DNA of 64,000 nucleotides from Melitaea cinxia (lineage: Eukaryota > Arthropoda > Insecta > Lepidoptera > Nymphalidae), in contig NC_059399.1 of NCBI RefSeq assembly GCF_905220565.1, positions 11,336,501-11,400,500 on the forward strand, read 5' to 3'. The notes below the pieces were generated by a model. The model ran no database searches and was not told the origin of the DNA. It was given only the letters and a program-made list of their open reading frames with translations. The stretch's first letter is position 1, and each line of letters begins with the position of its first letter. This document shows, in pieces, positions 33,451 to 44,008 of this stretch. Position numbers and translations under genes: made by a program.

Positions 33451-33958
33451 TGTATATTTTAATATTAAAACAAACATTAAAAAATAAACATTTTTTTGTT
33501 TCGTTAAATTGTTAAAAATATTAAAATTTAAATTTTGTATTGACGTATTGGACCTTTCTGTAGTAAGTATATTAAACAAGATACATTAAAAGCGATTGAA
33601 ATTCATGACTTCGTATTAGAGGTATTGAGTGAGTCGTATTTCCATAAATTCGTTTGCAAATAACATGGACTGAGGATCTTCGTCAAAAATTCAACGTTTG
33701 AATAATTCAGCAGTCGTTTTAAGATAATTCTCAAATTGGAGGTTTGTCAGTTACGAGTATAATGGAGTAAACTTTTACCGAGTTACTGTTACCAACTTCC
33801 AATAAAATTATTAAATATTTGTTCCACGTAACAATAAAAATAATTTATTTTGGTACTATAATACTATAAAAAGAAACTTGTGCCTCGGCATGTTTTATAA
33901 TGTTTTATAAATTATAAAAGTAAATGTAGCTAATACATCTGTAGTATTAGGTCTTTAA

Positions 33959-34042
33959 AGTAGAGATAGACGGACGTTCTGTAGTTTAGCGCGTATTGAC
34001 TGAAAACCGGCGGTTCCAGGTACGATTCCTTCTCGAGATGAA
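33959..34042 (+). repeat. tRNA-derived SINE head fused to a MITE-like fragment
   Basis: GTAGTTTAGCGCGTATTGAC (box A region) and TACGATTCCTTCTCGAG (box B region) stop at about 34041, where MITE-like internal sequence starts without a gap. Confidence 0.6.
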
Positions 34043-34392
34043 AGGTAGTGTGTGTCATTTGGTTCCATTTAAATTTATTTGAGATCTAACAACAACTTTT
34101 TGAGTTATATCAAATAATGCGTTTTTACTTGACAATTTTTTCGTCGACCTACGTTGTATTATACCGTATAACTTTTTACTGGGTGTACCGATTTTGATGA
34201 TTTTTAATTTAATCGAAAGCTGATATTTATTATGTGGTCACATTTAAATTTCATTGAGACTTGATTACAAATTTTTAAGTAATCTTTGATAACGCGTATT
34301 TACTTGACTATTTTTTCGTCTACCTACGTTGTATTACTTGTCGATGTAATTGAAGTCGGTTTTTTTCGTTTGCGAGTAAATGTAATTATTTT
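34041..34392 (+). mobile_element. MITE-like element, AACCGACTTC family, 5'-truncated copy
   Basis: Begins inside the family at AAAGGTAGTGTGTGTCATTT and runs to GAAGTCGGTTTTTTTCGTTT at its end. Confidence 0.75.
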
Positions 34393-35295
34393 ATTTATTA
34401 TTGTCGGTAAAAAAATATTATTCATATTTTATAAACATTTAATGTGTATTTAAATATGATTTCCAAAAAACACGATGTACTAAAAATACCGAGCTAAGCT
34501 TAGTCACCCAGGTATCAAAATTTAACAATATAAAAATATAGTAACTTTGTTTGTCTCGTTGTTGTGAATTAAAAAAAAGCAAACATCAAGCACAGTATGC
34601 TAAACTTAAAGTTAAGCTTAACAAAAAGTTATGTTTATTGTATCAAATGTCACTTTAACGTTGCTATATTTCATTATTATTAAAAAAAAATTGTCTCTTG
34701 TTTCAAAGTCATGGTTGTTAAGAACCGAAAAATAACTTTATCTGTTGCCGTAGGCTGAAATAATGATAAAATATTCACTTTGAGTTTAAGCTTTTAAACG
34801 TTTTGACAAAAAATACTTTGTATAAAAGTCAAATATAAGGTCGTTTATTTTATTTTCATAAGTAAGTTAATCAGTACTTTACGCAATTATTTCAATTCTA
34901 TACTTTTAAATTTAATGTGTTATTAATTTAATGCGGCTGTGGTATAATACAACAATTAACAGAAAAAAATTATAAAAAAAATTTTTATAATGCAAAAAAT
35001 CATGATTTTAATTAAGATAAAACAGTTCTGTGGAAACCTATATTGCGAATAACAAATACTCTACTCATATTGACAGTATTGTGATGGATAGTATATTACC
35101 TTAACCGTATTTGGTTAATCAAACTCTTATGTTTCGGAATCTCTGCAAGAGTTAACTAAAAGTCTCTTCTGGCTTTCGCAAGCCATAAATAAACAATCAA
35201 AAACATCTATATAATAAAAAAAAAAGACGTACTAAAAAGACTCGAAGCTTACTTAATGAAAATAAATTTTTAAAACACCCTGCGTAGTATGTTTA
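34393..35295. other. AT-rich DNA, nothing recognised
   Basis: No coding or repeat signature identified on either strand. Confidence 0.4.
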
Positions 35296-35412
35296 AAAAT
35301 TATTTGCTCGTAAACGAAAAAAAAAACGACTTCAATTCACATCAACAAGTAATGAAATGAAAAGTCAAATACTCATTATTCGGAATAACTCAAAAACTAC
35401 TTTTAAGGTGTT

Positions 35413-35965
35413 TGTGGAGAACCCTTCATCATTTACATAAATAATATATAGGTCACACACACTCACACACACACACAAACACGCACACACTCATACCTGT
35501 ATATATAAATGTATATATAAAAATTATTTCATTAAAGTAGAAAATAAAAATAAAAATTATAATATTGATAAATTTAAATATCGTACAATGTAAATGGACT
35601 CGGCCTATTATTAACTTCATTACCGATCAATTGTTTTTCGAATCTACCGACATAAAAATTGTATATATACTTGCTTACGTCTCGTTTACGATCTATGTCT
35701 TCGCTTGCTAATTATTTAATATTTAAGTGTAATAAGTGTGAATTGTTAGTGTGTCGTTCAATGTACTCTAATCTATTGTGTTGTGTATTAAACTGTCTCT
35801 TAGTGCTGTAATTGGACTTTCTTTTTTGTGTACGACGACCCGGCTTGCATAAAGGTACCTACACCGAAAACTACTACACACCCCTTCTGAATTATAATCA
35901 TAAGATATAGTGTAGTGAGTAATCTCATCATAACCACCACTACAACCATACCATCTAACTCCATA
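35413..35965 (+). repeat. gypsy 5' LTR
   Basis: Starts TGTGGAGAACCCTTCATC, ends CTAACTCCATA. Contains a (CA)n tract at about 35456-35492. I count four substitutions and one repeat-length difference against the 3' LTR. Confidence 0.93.
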
Positions 35966-35967
35966 AC

Positions 35968-35984
35968 TGGTGACCCCGTAGAAC
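35968..35984 (+). promoter_or_regulatory. gypsy primer-binding site
   Basis: TGGTGACCCCGTAGAAC, two bases after the LTR end. It begins with TGG, complementary to a tRNA CCA terminus. The tRNA identity was not determined. Confidence 0.7.
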
Positions 35985-35990
35985 ACAAAG

Positions 35991-36911
35991 ATGAGTAGTG
36001 ATAGCGATTCTGCAGGTACCGTCACATCTAGAAAAAGTGAACATGTCACTATGCGTCGAACAAAAAAGAGTCATCTTAAGAGCGGCCGACACGACATATC
36101 GCATGACACGAATAAAATTAATTTTAAAGTTCCTCAATTTGCATCTGAGGATCCTGAACTTTGGTTTGCACTTCTAGAAAACCAATATGAAAGCTACAAT
36201 GTCACTGATGATTTAATTAAATTTGCCACTGTAATCAACAACTTAGATATTGCACATGCGAAGTCAGTAAAAGATATCATAATGAATCCGCCAGTCACAA
36301 ATCGTTACGACAAGATCAAGAATGAAATTCTTCGACGTCTTTCGGCCTCCCGCGAACTCAAGGTCAAACAATTGTTAAACCAAGAGAAGCTAGGCGACAG
36401 GAAACCGTCGCAGTTTCTCCGCCATCTTCAAGATTTGGCTGGCACCTCTGCCACTGACGACCTTATTAAGCAGATCTGGACTAACCAGTTGCCCATCAAC
36501 CTCCAAACTGTGCTAGTATCCCAGCCAAGTCACTCTCTGGAACAACTCGCGGACTTAGCGGATCGTATTCACGAGCTTACTACACCATTTAATGTCGCAT
36601 CTACGTCATCAAGTTCTGCGCAGCCTTGCCAGCATAGCGAGATCGCAGAACTAAAGCAGATGGTGGAACGCTTAGCCTTGAGATTGGAGAAGCATACTCA
36701 AGGCAGACCTAATCATAACAGGAAAGCCGATAACTACCGTTCCAGACCACAGCAGCGAAACCGATCATCTTCGCGACAAAGATCACGGTCAAACTCCAGC
36801 TACCGGCGGTACCCTATATGCTGGTACCATTCGAAGTACGGCTCAAAAGCGCATCGATGCATGCAGCCATGCGATTTTAATAAGCCGGAAAACTCCAAAG
36901 GCGGTCGCTAA
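35991..36911 (+). CDS. gag: gypsy Gag-like polyprotein
   Basis: 306 codons from an ATG 25 bp after the LTR. The N-terminal half is a capsid-like region (KVPQFASEDPELWFALLENQ near residue 45; then ELKVKQLLNQEKLGDRKPSQ). The C-terminal part is basic and Ser/Arg-rich (SRPQQRNRSSSRQRSRSNSS) and ends with a Cys/His knuckle-like CWYHSKYGSKAHRCMQPC. It probably forms the particle and binds RNA. The reading frame is intact. The stop TAA (36909-36911) overlaps the next ATG by one base. Confidence 0.88.
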   Translation: MSSDSDSAGTVTSRKSEHVTMRRTKKSHLKSGRHDISHDTNKINFKVPQFASEDPELWFALLENQYESYNVTDDLIKFATVINNLDIAHAKSVKDIIMNPPVTNRYDKIKNEILRRLSASRELKVKQLLNQEKLGDRKPSQFLRHLQDLAGTSATDDLIKQIWTNQLPINLQTVLVSQPSHSLEQLADLADRIHELTTPFNVASTSSSSAQPCQHSEIAELKQMVERLALRLEKHTQGRPNHNRKADNYRSRPQQRNRSSSRQRSRSNSSYRRYPICWYHSKYGSKAHRCMQPCDFNKPENSKGGR

Positions 36912-37197
36912 TGACGACAAACGGCTGCCCTTCTTCTACTGGTCGTCTATTTGTCACCGATCGTAACACAAGAACCCGCTTCCTCGTGGACACAGGAAGT
37001 GACCTTTGTGTGTACCCACGATCTGCACTGCGTGAAAGGCGCAAGAGGACCGATCTACAACTGAGTGCTGCTAATGGATCTTTAATAGACACTTATGGTT
37101 ATTGTGAATTAGTTTTAAACCTAGGTTTACGAAGAAATTTTCAATGGCGGTTTATTGTTGCCGATGTGTGTAAAGCCATCATAGGTGTAGATTTTTT
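36911..37197 (+). pseudogene. pol: gypsy pol, protease part (interrupted by LINE)
   Basis: Starts with ATG overlapping the gag stop (TAATG). Encodes the aspartic protease: active site FLVDTGSD near residue 25 and the AIIGVDF strand near residue 90. The frame then runs into the LINE's reversed (TTC)n tail at 37198 and ends there as pol. It continues at 40589 after the insertion. Confidence 0.88.
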
Positions 37198-37215
37198 CTT
37201 CTTCTTCTTCTTCTT
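37198..37215 (-). repeat. (GAA)n tail of the RTE LINE
   Basis: CTTCTTCTTCTTCTTCTT on the + strand, that is GAA repeats on the element's own strand, abutting the TAA stop. Practically no 3' UTR. Confidence 0.85.
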
Positions 37216-40150
37216 ACGGTGCCTCTTCTCTACGAAGGTTGGCGACCATCATGGCTATCTTAATCTTCGAAGCTGCAGCACGGAAGAGAGAGCGAGTACT
37301 TAGATTAAACCATTCACGGAGGTTCTTCAGCCAGGATATTTTCCTTCTGCCTGGTCGGCGTTTTCCCTCGATTTTTCCTTCAATCACAAGCTGAAGAATC
37401 CGATATCTGTGTCCTCTCATTATGTGACCAAAATACTGCAGCTTCCTTTCCTTCACAATCCTCATTATCTCCAACCTTTTATTCATTCGGCGCAGAACCT
37501 CAACATTTGTTATTTTCATGGTCCAGGATATTCGGAGCATACGTCTGTATATCCACATTTCAAAAGCTTCTAGTTTTGAACATAATGCCGAGGTCAAGGT
37601 CCAACTTTCAACCCCATAAAGTAGAACACTGAATACACAACAGCGCACGAGTCTCATGCGGAGTTTTAGGCTAAAGCGTTTATAGCACAAAATCTTTTTC
37701 AGCTTCATAAAGGCACTACGGGCTTTTTCTATACGGACTCGAATTTCCTGTTCGCTACTCCATTGTTCATTTATGTAGCTACCTAGGTATTTAAATTTTT
37801 CTACGCGTTCAATTTGGTTATCTTCCAGGAATAGATGTTCATTTATCACTGGGGTCTTGGATACTATCATAAAATTGGTCTTTTTCGTGTTTATTTTTAG
37901 TCCGTATTTGTTGCTCGCCACGTTTACAAGATCCAGCAACTTTTGTAGTCCTACAATATTCTCCGCAATAAGAATCGTATCATCAGCATATCGAACATTG
38001 TTCACGACTTCTCCATTTATCACTATACCTTCATCGGTTTCATAGAGGGACTCGGCCATGATTCTTTCGGCATAGAGATTAAATAGTAAGGGTGATAAAA
38101 TACACCCTTGTCGAATGCCACGCTTGATTTTAGTTTCTGTGGATAGTTGATCTTCCACCTTAACCACTGCTTTTTGAGCCCAGTACAGATTAGCAATCAC
38201 TCTAAGGTCATGCTTGTCGATACCAGTATGTTCGAGAATCTCAATTAGCTGTTCATGTCGTACTCTATCAAACGCCTTTTCGTAATCAATAAAGCATAAG
38301 TACACTTTTTTATTCATGTCAAGACATCTCTGAACTAAAACGTTTAGACAGTACTGTGCATCTCTGGTACCTAAGCCATTTCTAAAACCAAATTGCGTTT
38401 CTGATATATGTTCTTCGCATTTCCGGTAAATACGAGCGTGTATAACCTTTAAAAAGATCTTAAGAACGTGGCTCATTAAACTAATTGTTCTGTGGTCTTC
38501 ACACCGTTTTGCGTTTAGTTTTTTGGGTATAGTGATAAAAGTAGATCTCAACCAATCATTGGGGAAAACACCAGTTTTGTAGACCATGTTGAATAGATTT
38601 TTGAGGACTAGGGACGATTTGTTGGACATAATCTTTATAACATCTGTGTAGACAGCATCAGGGCCTGTAGCTTTGTTTATCTTTGAAGTTTTTATCGCAT
38701 TTCTTACTTCTGACTCTAATATCTCTAAATATTCCTCCGGCACCTCTATAACAATATTGTCACTTCTGTTATCCGCGAAAAGTCTCTCTATATATAATTC
38801 CCATTGATTAATTTTGTCTTGAATTTTGTGTATTAGATCCCCATTATCATTAATCAGCGCTACAGCGGTCCGTTTTGTTAAAGGTTGTATAATTTCGTTT
38901 ATTTTCTTAAACATATTAAAGGTGTCATGCTTTTCCGCCAAAGATTCAATTTCTTCGCATTTCACATGTAACCAACTCTCTTTTGCCTTTTGTATCTTTG
39001 CATTTATTTCCTTATTTAACTCTATATATCTTTTTTCGTCCAACTGTTTCATCACCCGTCGTTCTTCAAATAAGTCTAGTATTTCGGCTGTCATCCAGTT
39101 CTTTTTAATATCCATCCGGGGGGGTTTTAAATATTTCTCTTCCAAACTTACTATCTTTCCCTTTATCTCTTCCCAATTTTGATTTATATCTTCCCCATGC
39201 ATAGATACGTCACTAAAAACATTATCTATTTCCCTTGATAAAGTATCTTTTATATTTTCTTGTTGTAGTAATCGCATATCCAATTTTTGATGCATTGATT
39301 TTTTAACTTTTTTGAGTTTAATTCTTAAGACCCCCACCACTGGATTATGGTCTGAACCCACGTCTGCTCCCGGGTACGTTTTCACAGATGTAAAGCTGTT
39401 ACGAAATCTCTTATTTACCATAATGTAATCAATCTGGTTGCGCACTATATGTCCCGGTTTATCCATAGGTGACTTCCATGTGTACAAGCGGCGCGGTGGT
39501 AATTGAAAGAAAGTGTTTGTGATCACATAGTTGTGTTCCAGACAAAAGTCAACCAGGCGGTCGCCCCGCTCGTTTCCACTTCCCAGTCCAAATGACCCCA
39601 CAACGTCGTTTTTAGGTCTCTGTCCAACCTTTGCATTCATGTCTCCCATAATTATATTGATGTCATGATTTTTAGTAAGCTTCAGACATTCCATGATGTC
39701 AGAGTAGAACGACTCTATAGCGTCATCAGAGCTTTCGACTGTGGGCGCATATACTTGGATAATGTTTAAATTGAATGGATGGCCATTTAACTTTAGTAGA
39801 GCCACCCTATCAGTCAAAGGGGTAAAATTAATAACGTGTTTTGCCATCTCTTTCGTTACAATGAAACCAACTCCATTCCAGTGGTGCGTATCGTAATTTC
39901 CCGAAAAATAAATCTTATGTTTTCCCCAACCCGTTTCTCCTTTCCCCTTCCATCTCATCTCACTAACGCCTAATATATCCAGTGACATTCTTTCCATTTC
40001 TTGTATTGTGTTGTACGTCTTTCCATCCTCGTATATACTTCTAACGTTCCATGTTCCCATTTTAAAAGCACACCCGGGGATTCTTAGCACCCTGTGGCCA
40101 TTCAAGGCCTGCCGGGGACTCAGGGCCGTTTCCATTTCTGTACTTTCCAT
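37214..40150 (-). CDS. RTE-clade LINE endonuclease/reverse transcriptase, 978 aa, intact
   Basis: From ATG at 40150 to TAA at 37216-37214. The N-terminal apurinic-like endonuclease has MGTWNVRS, LGVSEMRWKG, NIIQVYAPT, IIMGDMNAKVG, QIDYIMV and GSDHNPVV. The central reverse transcriptase has FGFRNGLGTRDAQ, CFIDYEKAFDRV (motif A), RGIRQGCILSPLLFNLYAE (motif B) and VRYADDTILIA (catalytic YADD, motif C). The C-terminal GRRKISWLKNLREWF is typical of RTE elements, whose endonuclease is often annotated as craniofacial development protein 2-like. No frameshift or stop, so it may be a young copy. Clade assigned by motif; no search was run. Confidence 0.92.
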   Translation of the reverse strand: MESTEMETALSPRQALNGHRVLRIPGCAFKMGTWNVRSIYEDGKTYNTIQEMERMSLDILGVSEMRWKGKGETGWGKHKIYFSGNYDTHHWNGVGFIVTKEMAKHVINFTPLTDRVALLKLNGHPFNLNIIQVYAPTVESSDDAIESFYSDIMECLKLTKNHDINIIMGDMNAKVGQRPKNDVVGSFGLGSGNERGDRLVDFCLEHNYVITNTFFQLPPRRLYTWKSPMDKPGHIVRNQIDYIMVNKRFRNSFTSVKTYPGADVGSDHNPVVGVLRIKLKKVKKSMHQKLDMRLLQQENIKDTLSREIDNVFSDVSMHGEDINQNWEEIKGKIVSLEEKYLKPPRMDIKKNWMTAEILDLFEERRVMKQLDEKRYIELNKEINAKIQKAKESWLHVKCEEIESLAEKHDTFNMFKKINEIIQPLTKRTAVALINDNGDLIHKIQDKINQWELYIERLFADNRSDNIVIEVPEEYLEILESEVRNAIKTSKINKATGPDAVYTDVIKIMSNKSSLVLKNLFNMVYKTGVFPNDWLRSTFITIPKKLNAKRCEDHRTISLMSHVLKIFLKVIHARIYRKCEEHISETQFGFRNGLGTRDAQYCLNVLVQRCLDMNKKVYLCFIDYEKAFDRVRHEQLIEILEHTGIDKHDLRVIANLYWAQKAVVKVEDQLSTETKIKRGIRQGCILSPLLFNLYAERIMAESLYETDEGIVINGEVVNNVRYADDTILIAENIVGLQKLLDLVNVASNKYGLKINTKKTNFMIVSKTPVINEHLFLEDNQIERVEKFKYLGSYINEQWSSEQEIRVRIEKARSAFMKLKKILCYKRFSLKLRMRLVRCCVFSVLLYGVESWTLTSALCSKLEAFEMWIYRRMLRISWTMKITNVEVLRRMNKRLEIMRIVKERKLQYFGHIMRGHRYRILQLVIEGKIEGKRRPGRRKISWLKNLREWFNLSTRSLFRAAASKIKIAMMVANLRREEAP

Positions 40151-40588
40151 GACGGCAAAATCTTGGGACAAATAATACGGTAGTTTCCCCTTGCCTTCCG
40201 TATCGCAGTAACCAGGCCGCGTTTGCGCCCCTGCATATCTAGTCAGAGACCCTTCTGATGACTTTCACCTCGGCTTTCTGCCAGTACTGTTTCCGCTGCT
40301 GCCCAGATCCAGGGGGGGTGTGCTTATTTAATGGCGGCACTTACTCGCCACGTCACAAGGGTTGTCATTGGGTATATGTAGCATTTTTTAAGTAAGCCTG
40401 TCCCACCAGACTCACCACTACACCCTGATAGCCCCTGTCGCTGCTTGGTCGGGGACTGCTAATTTCATATATTCGCAGCTAACCACCATATCTGGTGGCC
40501 ACTCGCCATCCGCCACCTGCGACCCCGTTGGTAGCCTGCAGCTCAGCCCCAACAAGATAGTAGATTTTTTGGAAGAAGTAGATTTTTT

Positions 40589-42371
40589 AAAACATTTTAA
40601 TTTAATTGTGGACTGTCGTAATCAACGCTTAATTGACAATGTAACTTCTTTATCTATTCCTGCTGCTCACGCTTATACTTTTAATTTATGTTCTGTTAAA
40701 GTAAAATCAGGTGACAGCAGGTACCACAGTATTTTAAACAAGTTTCCAGAAATTACACGCCCTTCAGGTGTACCCATTGAAATAAAGCATAACACCGTAC
40801 ACTTTATCAAAACTACACCTGGTCCACCTATTTTTTGTACTCCACGCAGATTAGCTCCCGACAAATTAAAGATAGCCAAAGAAAAATTCGAGCTCATGTT
40901 GAATAATGGAACCGCACGCCCATCTAAAAGCCCTTGGGCCTCGCCTTTACACCTCGCTCCCAAGAAGGATAGCGATTGGCGACCTTGTGGCGACTACAGA
41001 ATGCTCAATGCACGGACGATACCCGACCGGTATCCCATTAAGCATATTCACGATTTCGCTCACGCTATTTCTGGGTGTAAAATATTCTCGACCATTGATC
41101 TAGAACGTGCTTATAATCAAATACCTGTTTGTAAGGAGGACATTCCTAAGACTGCCATCACAACACCGTTCGGACTTTACGAGTTTCCATTTATGACTTT
41201 TGGTCTGAGAAATGCCGGTCAGACATTTCAAAGATTCGTGGATGAGATGACGAGAGGTCTAGACTTTTGTTACTGCTACATAGATGACTTTTTAGTATTT
41301 AGTAGAGACGAGGCAGAACACGAGACTCACCTTCATCAACTTTTTACCAGGATGAAGGAATATGGTATCCTCGTTAACACTTCGAAGTGTATTTTCGGAG
41401 CCAACGAGGTTACATTTCTCGGATACAACATTTCTGCCGCAGGTGCTAAACCTTTAAATACTAAAGTTCAGGCAATTAAAGAGTTTCCTATACCTACAAC
41501 AGTGCGTCAACTTCGTAGATTCCTAGGAATGGTAAATTTTTATCGGCGATTTTTACCTCACGCCGCTCAAATTCAGGCACCTCTGAACGCTCTGCTAAGT
41601 GGTTCTGTAAAATCGTCTCATCCAATTAATCTTTCTGGCGAAACACTACTGGCTTTCGAACGATGCAAGGAAAGCTTGTCAAACGCCGCGCTACTTGCTC
41701 ATCCTGATTGCAATGCTCAGCTTGCTCTGGTAACAGACGCATCTTCTTCAGCTCTGGGCGCAGTTTTACAGCAATTTAAAGACGGCTCCTGGCAACCCCT
41801 TGCGTTTTTTTCGAAAAACTTAAGCCCTTCTCAACAAAAGTATTCGCCATATGACCGCGAGCTACTGGCCATATACGAGAGCATTAGATACTTTAGGTAC
41901 ATGTTAGAAGCAAGACATTTCGTGGTTTTTACAGACCACAAACCACTTATTCACGCTTTTCGCGATCGAAAAGATAACTGTTCGCCTCGTCAATATCGCC
42001 ATTTAGATTATATATCGCAATTCACGACCGACATTCGACACATATCGGGCAAAGACAACATTGTCGCCGATACATTGTCTCGTGTTGACGAATTGCATAT
42101 AGCAATCGATATGGAGACACTGGTTAAGTTTCAGGCTTCCGATAAAGAGCTGTCACACCTATTAAACGGTGAATCTTCACTTCGCTTGGCTAAAGTAAAA
42201 CTTCCCAACAGCGAATTGGAAGTGTACTGTGATGTCAGTACCTCATCACCCAGACCTTTTATTACTAAGGCCTTACGAAAACCGCTCTTCGACAGACTTC
42301 ACAATCTCAGCCACCCGGGTGCCAATGCCACGGCTATATTGATCGCTGAGCGCTTTGTATGGAGTACGTAA
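40589..42371 (+). pseudogene. pol: gypsy pol, reverse transcriptase and RNase H part
   Basis: Resumes the protease frame after the LINE. RT: KSPWASPLHLAPKKDSDWR, DYRMLNARTIPDRYPI, STIDLERAYNQIP (motif A), PFMTFGLRNAGQTFQRF and YCYIDDFLVFS (catalytic YIDD). RNase H: LVTDASSSALGAVLQQ, YDRELLAIYESIRYFRY and FTDHKPL. It enters the integrase zinc-binding region (LHNLSHPG) and then stops at 42369-42371 through a frameshift after RFVW. Confidence 0.92.
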
Positions 42372-43110
42372 GGATTGTCGACTATGGGCACGACAATGCT
42401 TAGCCTGTCAGCGCTGTAAGGTAAGTCGCCATATATCTTCGCCCACTGGTACATTCAGTCTACCTCGAGCCAGATTTGCCTTCATTCACGTTGATATTAT
42501 TGGCCCTCTTCCAATATCACAAGGCAAACGATACTGCTTGACAGTGGTAGACCGCTTCACACGCTGGCCAGAAGTAACACCAATGGCGGACATGACCGCT
42601 GAAACTGTTGGAAAGGCGCTAATATCGTGGATGTCCAGATTTGGATGTCCAACTGATGTTGTCACCGACCGCGGGCGTCAATTTGAATCCACACTTTTCC
42701 AATACCTGGGAAAAGTGATAGGATTTAAACATCGTCGCACTACCGCTTATCATCCAGCGTGTAATGGTATGGTTGAGCGTTTTCACCGCCAGCTTAAGGC
42801 AGCAATTATGTGTCATGCTGACCCTAATTGGGTTGACTCATTGCCTTTGATACTTCTTGGTATTAGAAGCTCGTACAAAGAAGATTTACAATCCTCATCG
42901 GCTGAGTTAGTATATGGTGAGCCGTTGCGTTTACCAGGAGAATTTTTTCAGACGACCCCTCCAGACTCCACCGATATTTCGGATTTCGCAACCCGCCTTC
43001 ATAACATCACAGCCAAGCTGAAACCTTCTCCAGCCGCTCGTCACACGAGTGGTAAAATATTTGTTCATTTGTTCACAAAGGCCTACAATCCTCAGAACAA
43101 ATATTTTTAA
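42363..43110 (+). pseudogene. pol: gypsy pol, integrase core part
   Basis: Shifted frame continuing right after the previous stop. CLACQRCK completes the HHCC zinc site. The catalytic triad is visible as HVDIIGP (Asp), TDRGRQFES (Asp) and GMVERFHRQLK (Glu). The frame stops at 43108-43110, just after an 8-bp tandem duplication. Confidence 0.9.
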
Positions 43111-43424
43111 GGGATGACTCGGTACGAACATCCTTACAACCCCCTTACTCAGGTCCTTACACCGTTGTGGAAAGAGGTGATAAGACCTTTAAGATATTAA
43201 TGAACGGCAAGATAGTCACCGTTTCCATAGACCGCCTTAAGCCGGCTTATACAATGGTTGACCCATCTCCTACCCCAAACGCCTACCCTATGCCTAATTC
43301 CAACCTTGCGTACCATCATTCGACTCGTCCTGAGCCACCAGAGGCAACCAGCATCCCACAGGAAAGTAAAAAGACAACGCGCTCTGGGCGCAAAGTAACT
43401 TTCCCGGACTATTTTCGCCCGTAG
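43076..43424 (+). pseudogene. pol: gypsy pol, integrase C-terminal part
   Basis: Third frame of pol. Encodes RDDSVRTSLQPPYSGPYTVV and VSIDRLKPAY, the chromodomain-like/GPY-type end of gypsy integrases, then a Pro-rich tail ending GRKVTFPDYFRP and TAG. Separated from the core by the duplication at 43060-43075. Confidence 0.82.
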
Positions 43425-43433
43425 TAACGGTCT

Positions 43434-43447
43434 CCGGGGGGGAGTGA
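43434..43447 (+). promoter_or_regulatory. gypsy polypurine tract
   Basis: GGGGGGGAGTGA immediately before the 3' LTR TGTGGAG, in the position where plus-strand synthesis is primed. Confidence 0.75.
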
Positions 43448-44008
43448 TGTGGAGAACCCTTCATCATTTACATAAATAATATATATGTCACACACACTCA
43501 CACACACACACACACACACAAACACGCACACACTCATACCTGTATATATAAATGTATATATAAAAATTATTTCATTAAAGTAGAAAATAAAAATAAAAAT
43601 TATAATATTGATAAATTTAAATATCGTACAATGTAAATGGACTCGGCCTATTATTAACTTCATTACCGATCAATTGTTTTTCGAATCAACCGACATAAAA
43701 ATTGTATATATACTTGCTTACGTCTCGTTTACGATCTATGTCTTCGCTTGCTAATTATTTAATATTTAAGTGTAATAAGTGTGAATTGTTAGTGTGTCGT
43801 TCAATGTACTCTAATCTATTGTGTTGTGTATTAAACTGTCTCTTAGTGCTGTAATTGGACTTTCTTTTTTGTGTACGACGACCCGGCTTGCATAAAGGTA
43901 CCTACACCGAAAATTACTACACACCCCTTCTGAATTATAATCATAAGATATAGTGTAGTGAGTAATCTCATCATAACCACCACTACCACCATACCATCTA
44001 ACTCCATA
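43448..44008 (+). repeat. gypsy 3' LTR
   Basis: TGTGGAGAACCCTTCATC to CTAACTCCATA, 561 bp. About 8 bp longer than the 5' LTR, explained by (CA)n length at 43496-43524. Confidence 0.93.

Larger units (their letters stand above)
37198..40577 (-). mobile_element. RTE-clade non-LTR retrotransposon, full-length-looking, inserted in gypsy pol
   Basis: Antisense to the host element. Target duplication GTAGATTTTTT at 37187-37197 and 40578-40588. The 3' end (left) is a (GAA)n tail directly after the ORF stop, and the 5' region is about 420 bp of GC-rich untranslated sequence (40151-40577). One long intact ORF. Confidence 0.9.
35413..44008 (+). mobile_element. Ty3/gypsy LTR retrotransposon (interrupted by an RTE LINE)
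   Basis: Two near-identical LTRs (35413-35965 and 43448-44008), flanked by the 4-bp duplication TGTT (35409-35412, 44009-44012). Order: LTR, primer-binding site, gag, protease, [RTE LINE 37198-40577], RT-RNase H, integrase, purine tract, LTR. There is no env. Internal length without the LINE is about 4.1 kb. Pol is disabled by the insertion and two frameshifts. Confidence 0.95.

Noticed and set aside
38826..39182. 118-codon + strand frame within the LINE
   Set aside because: Antisense shadow of the intact endonuclease/RT frame.
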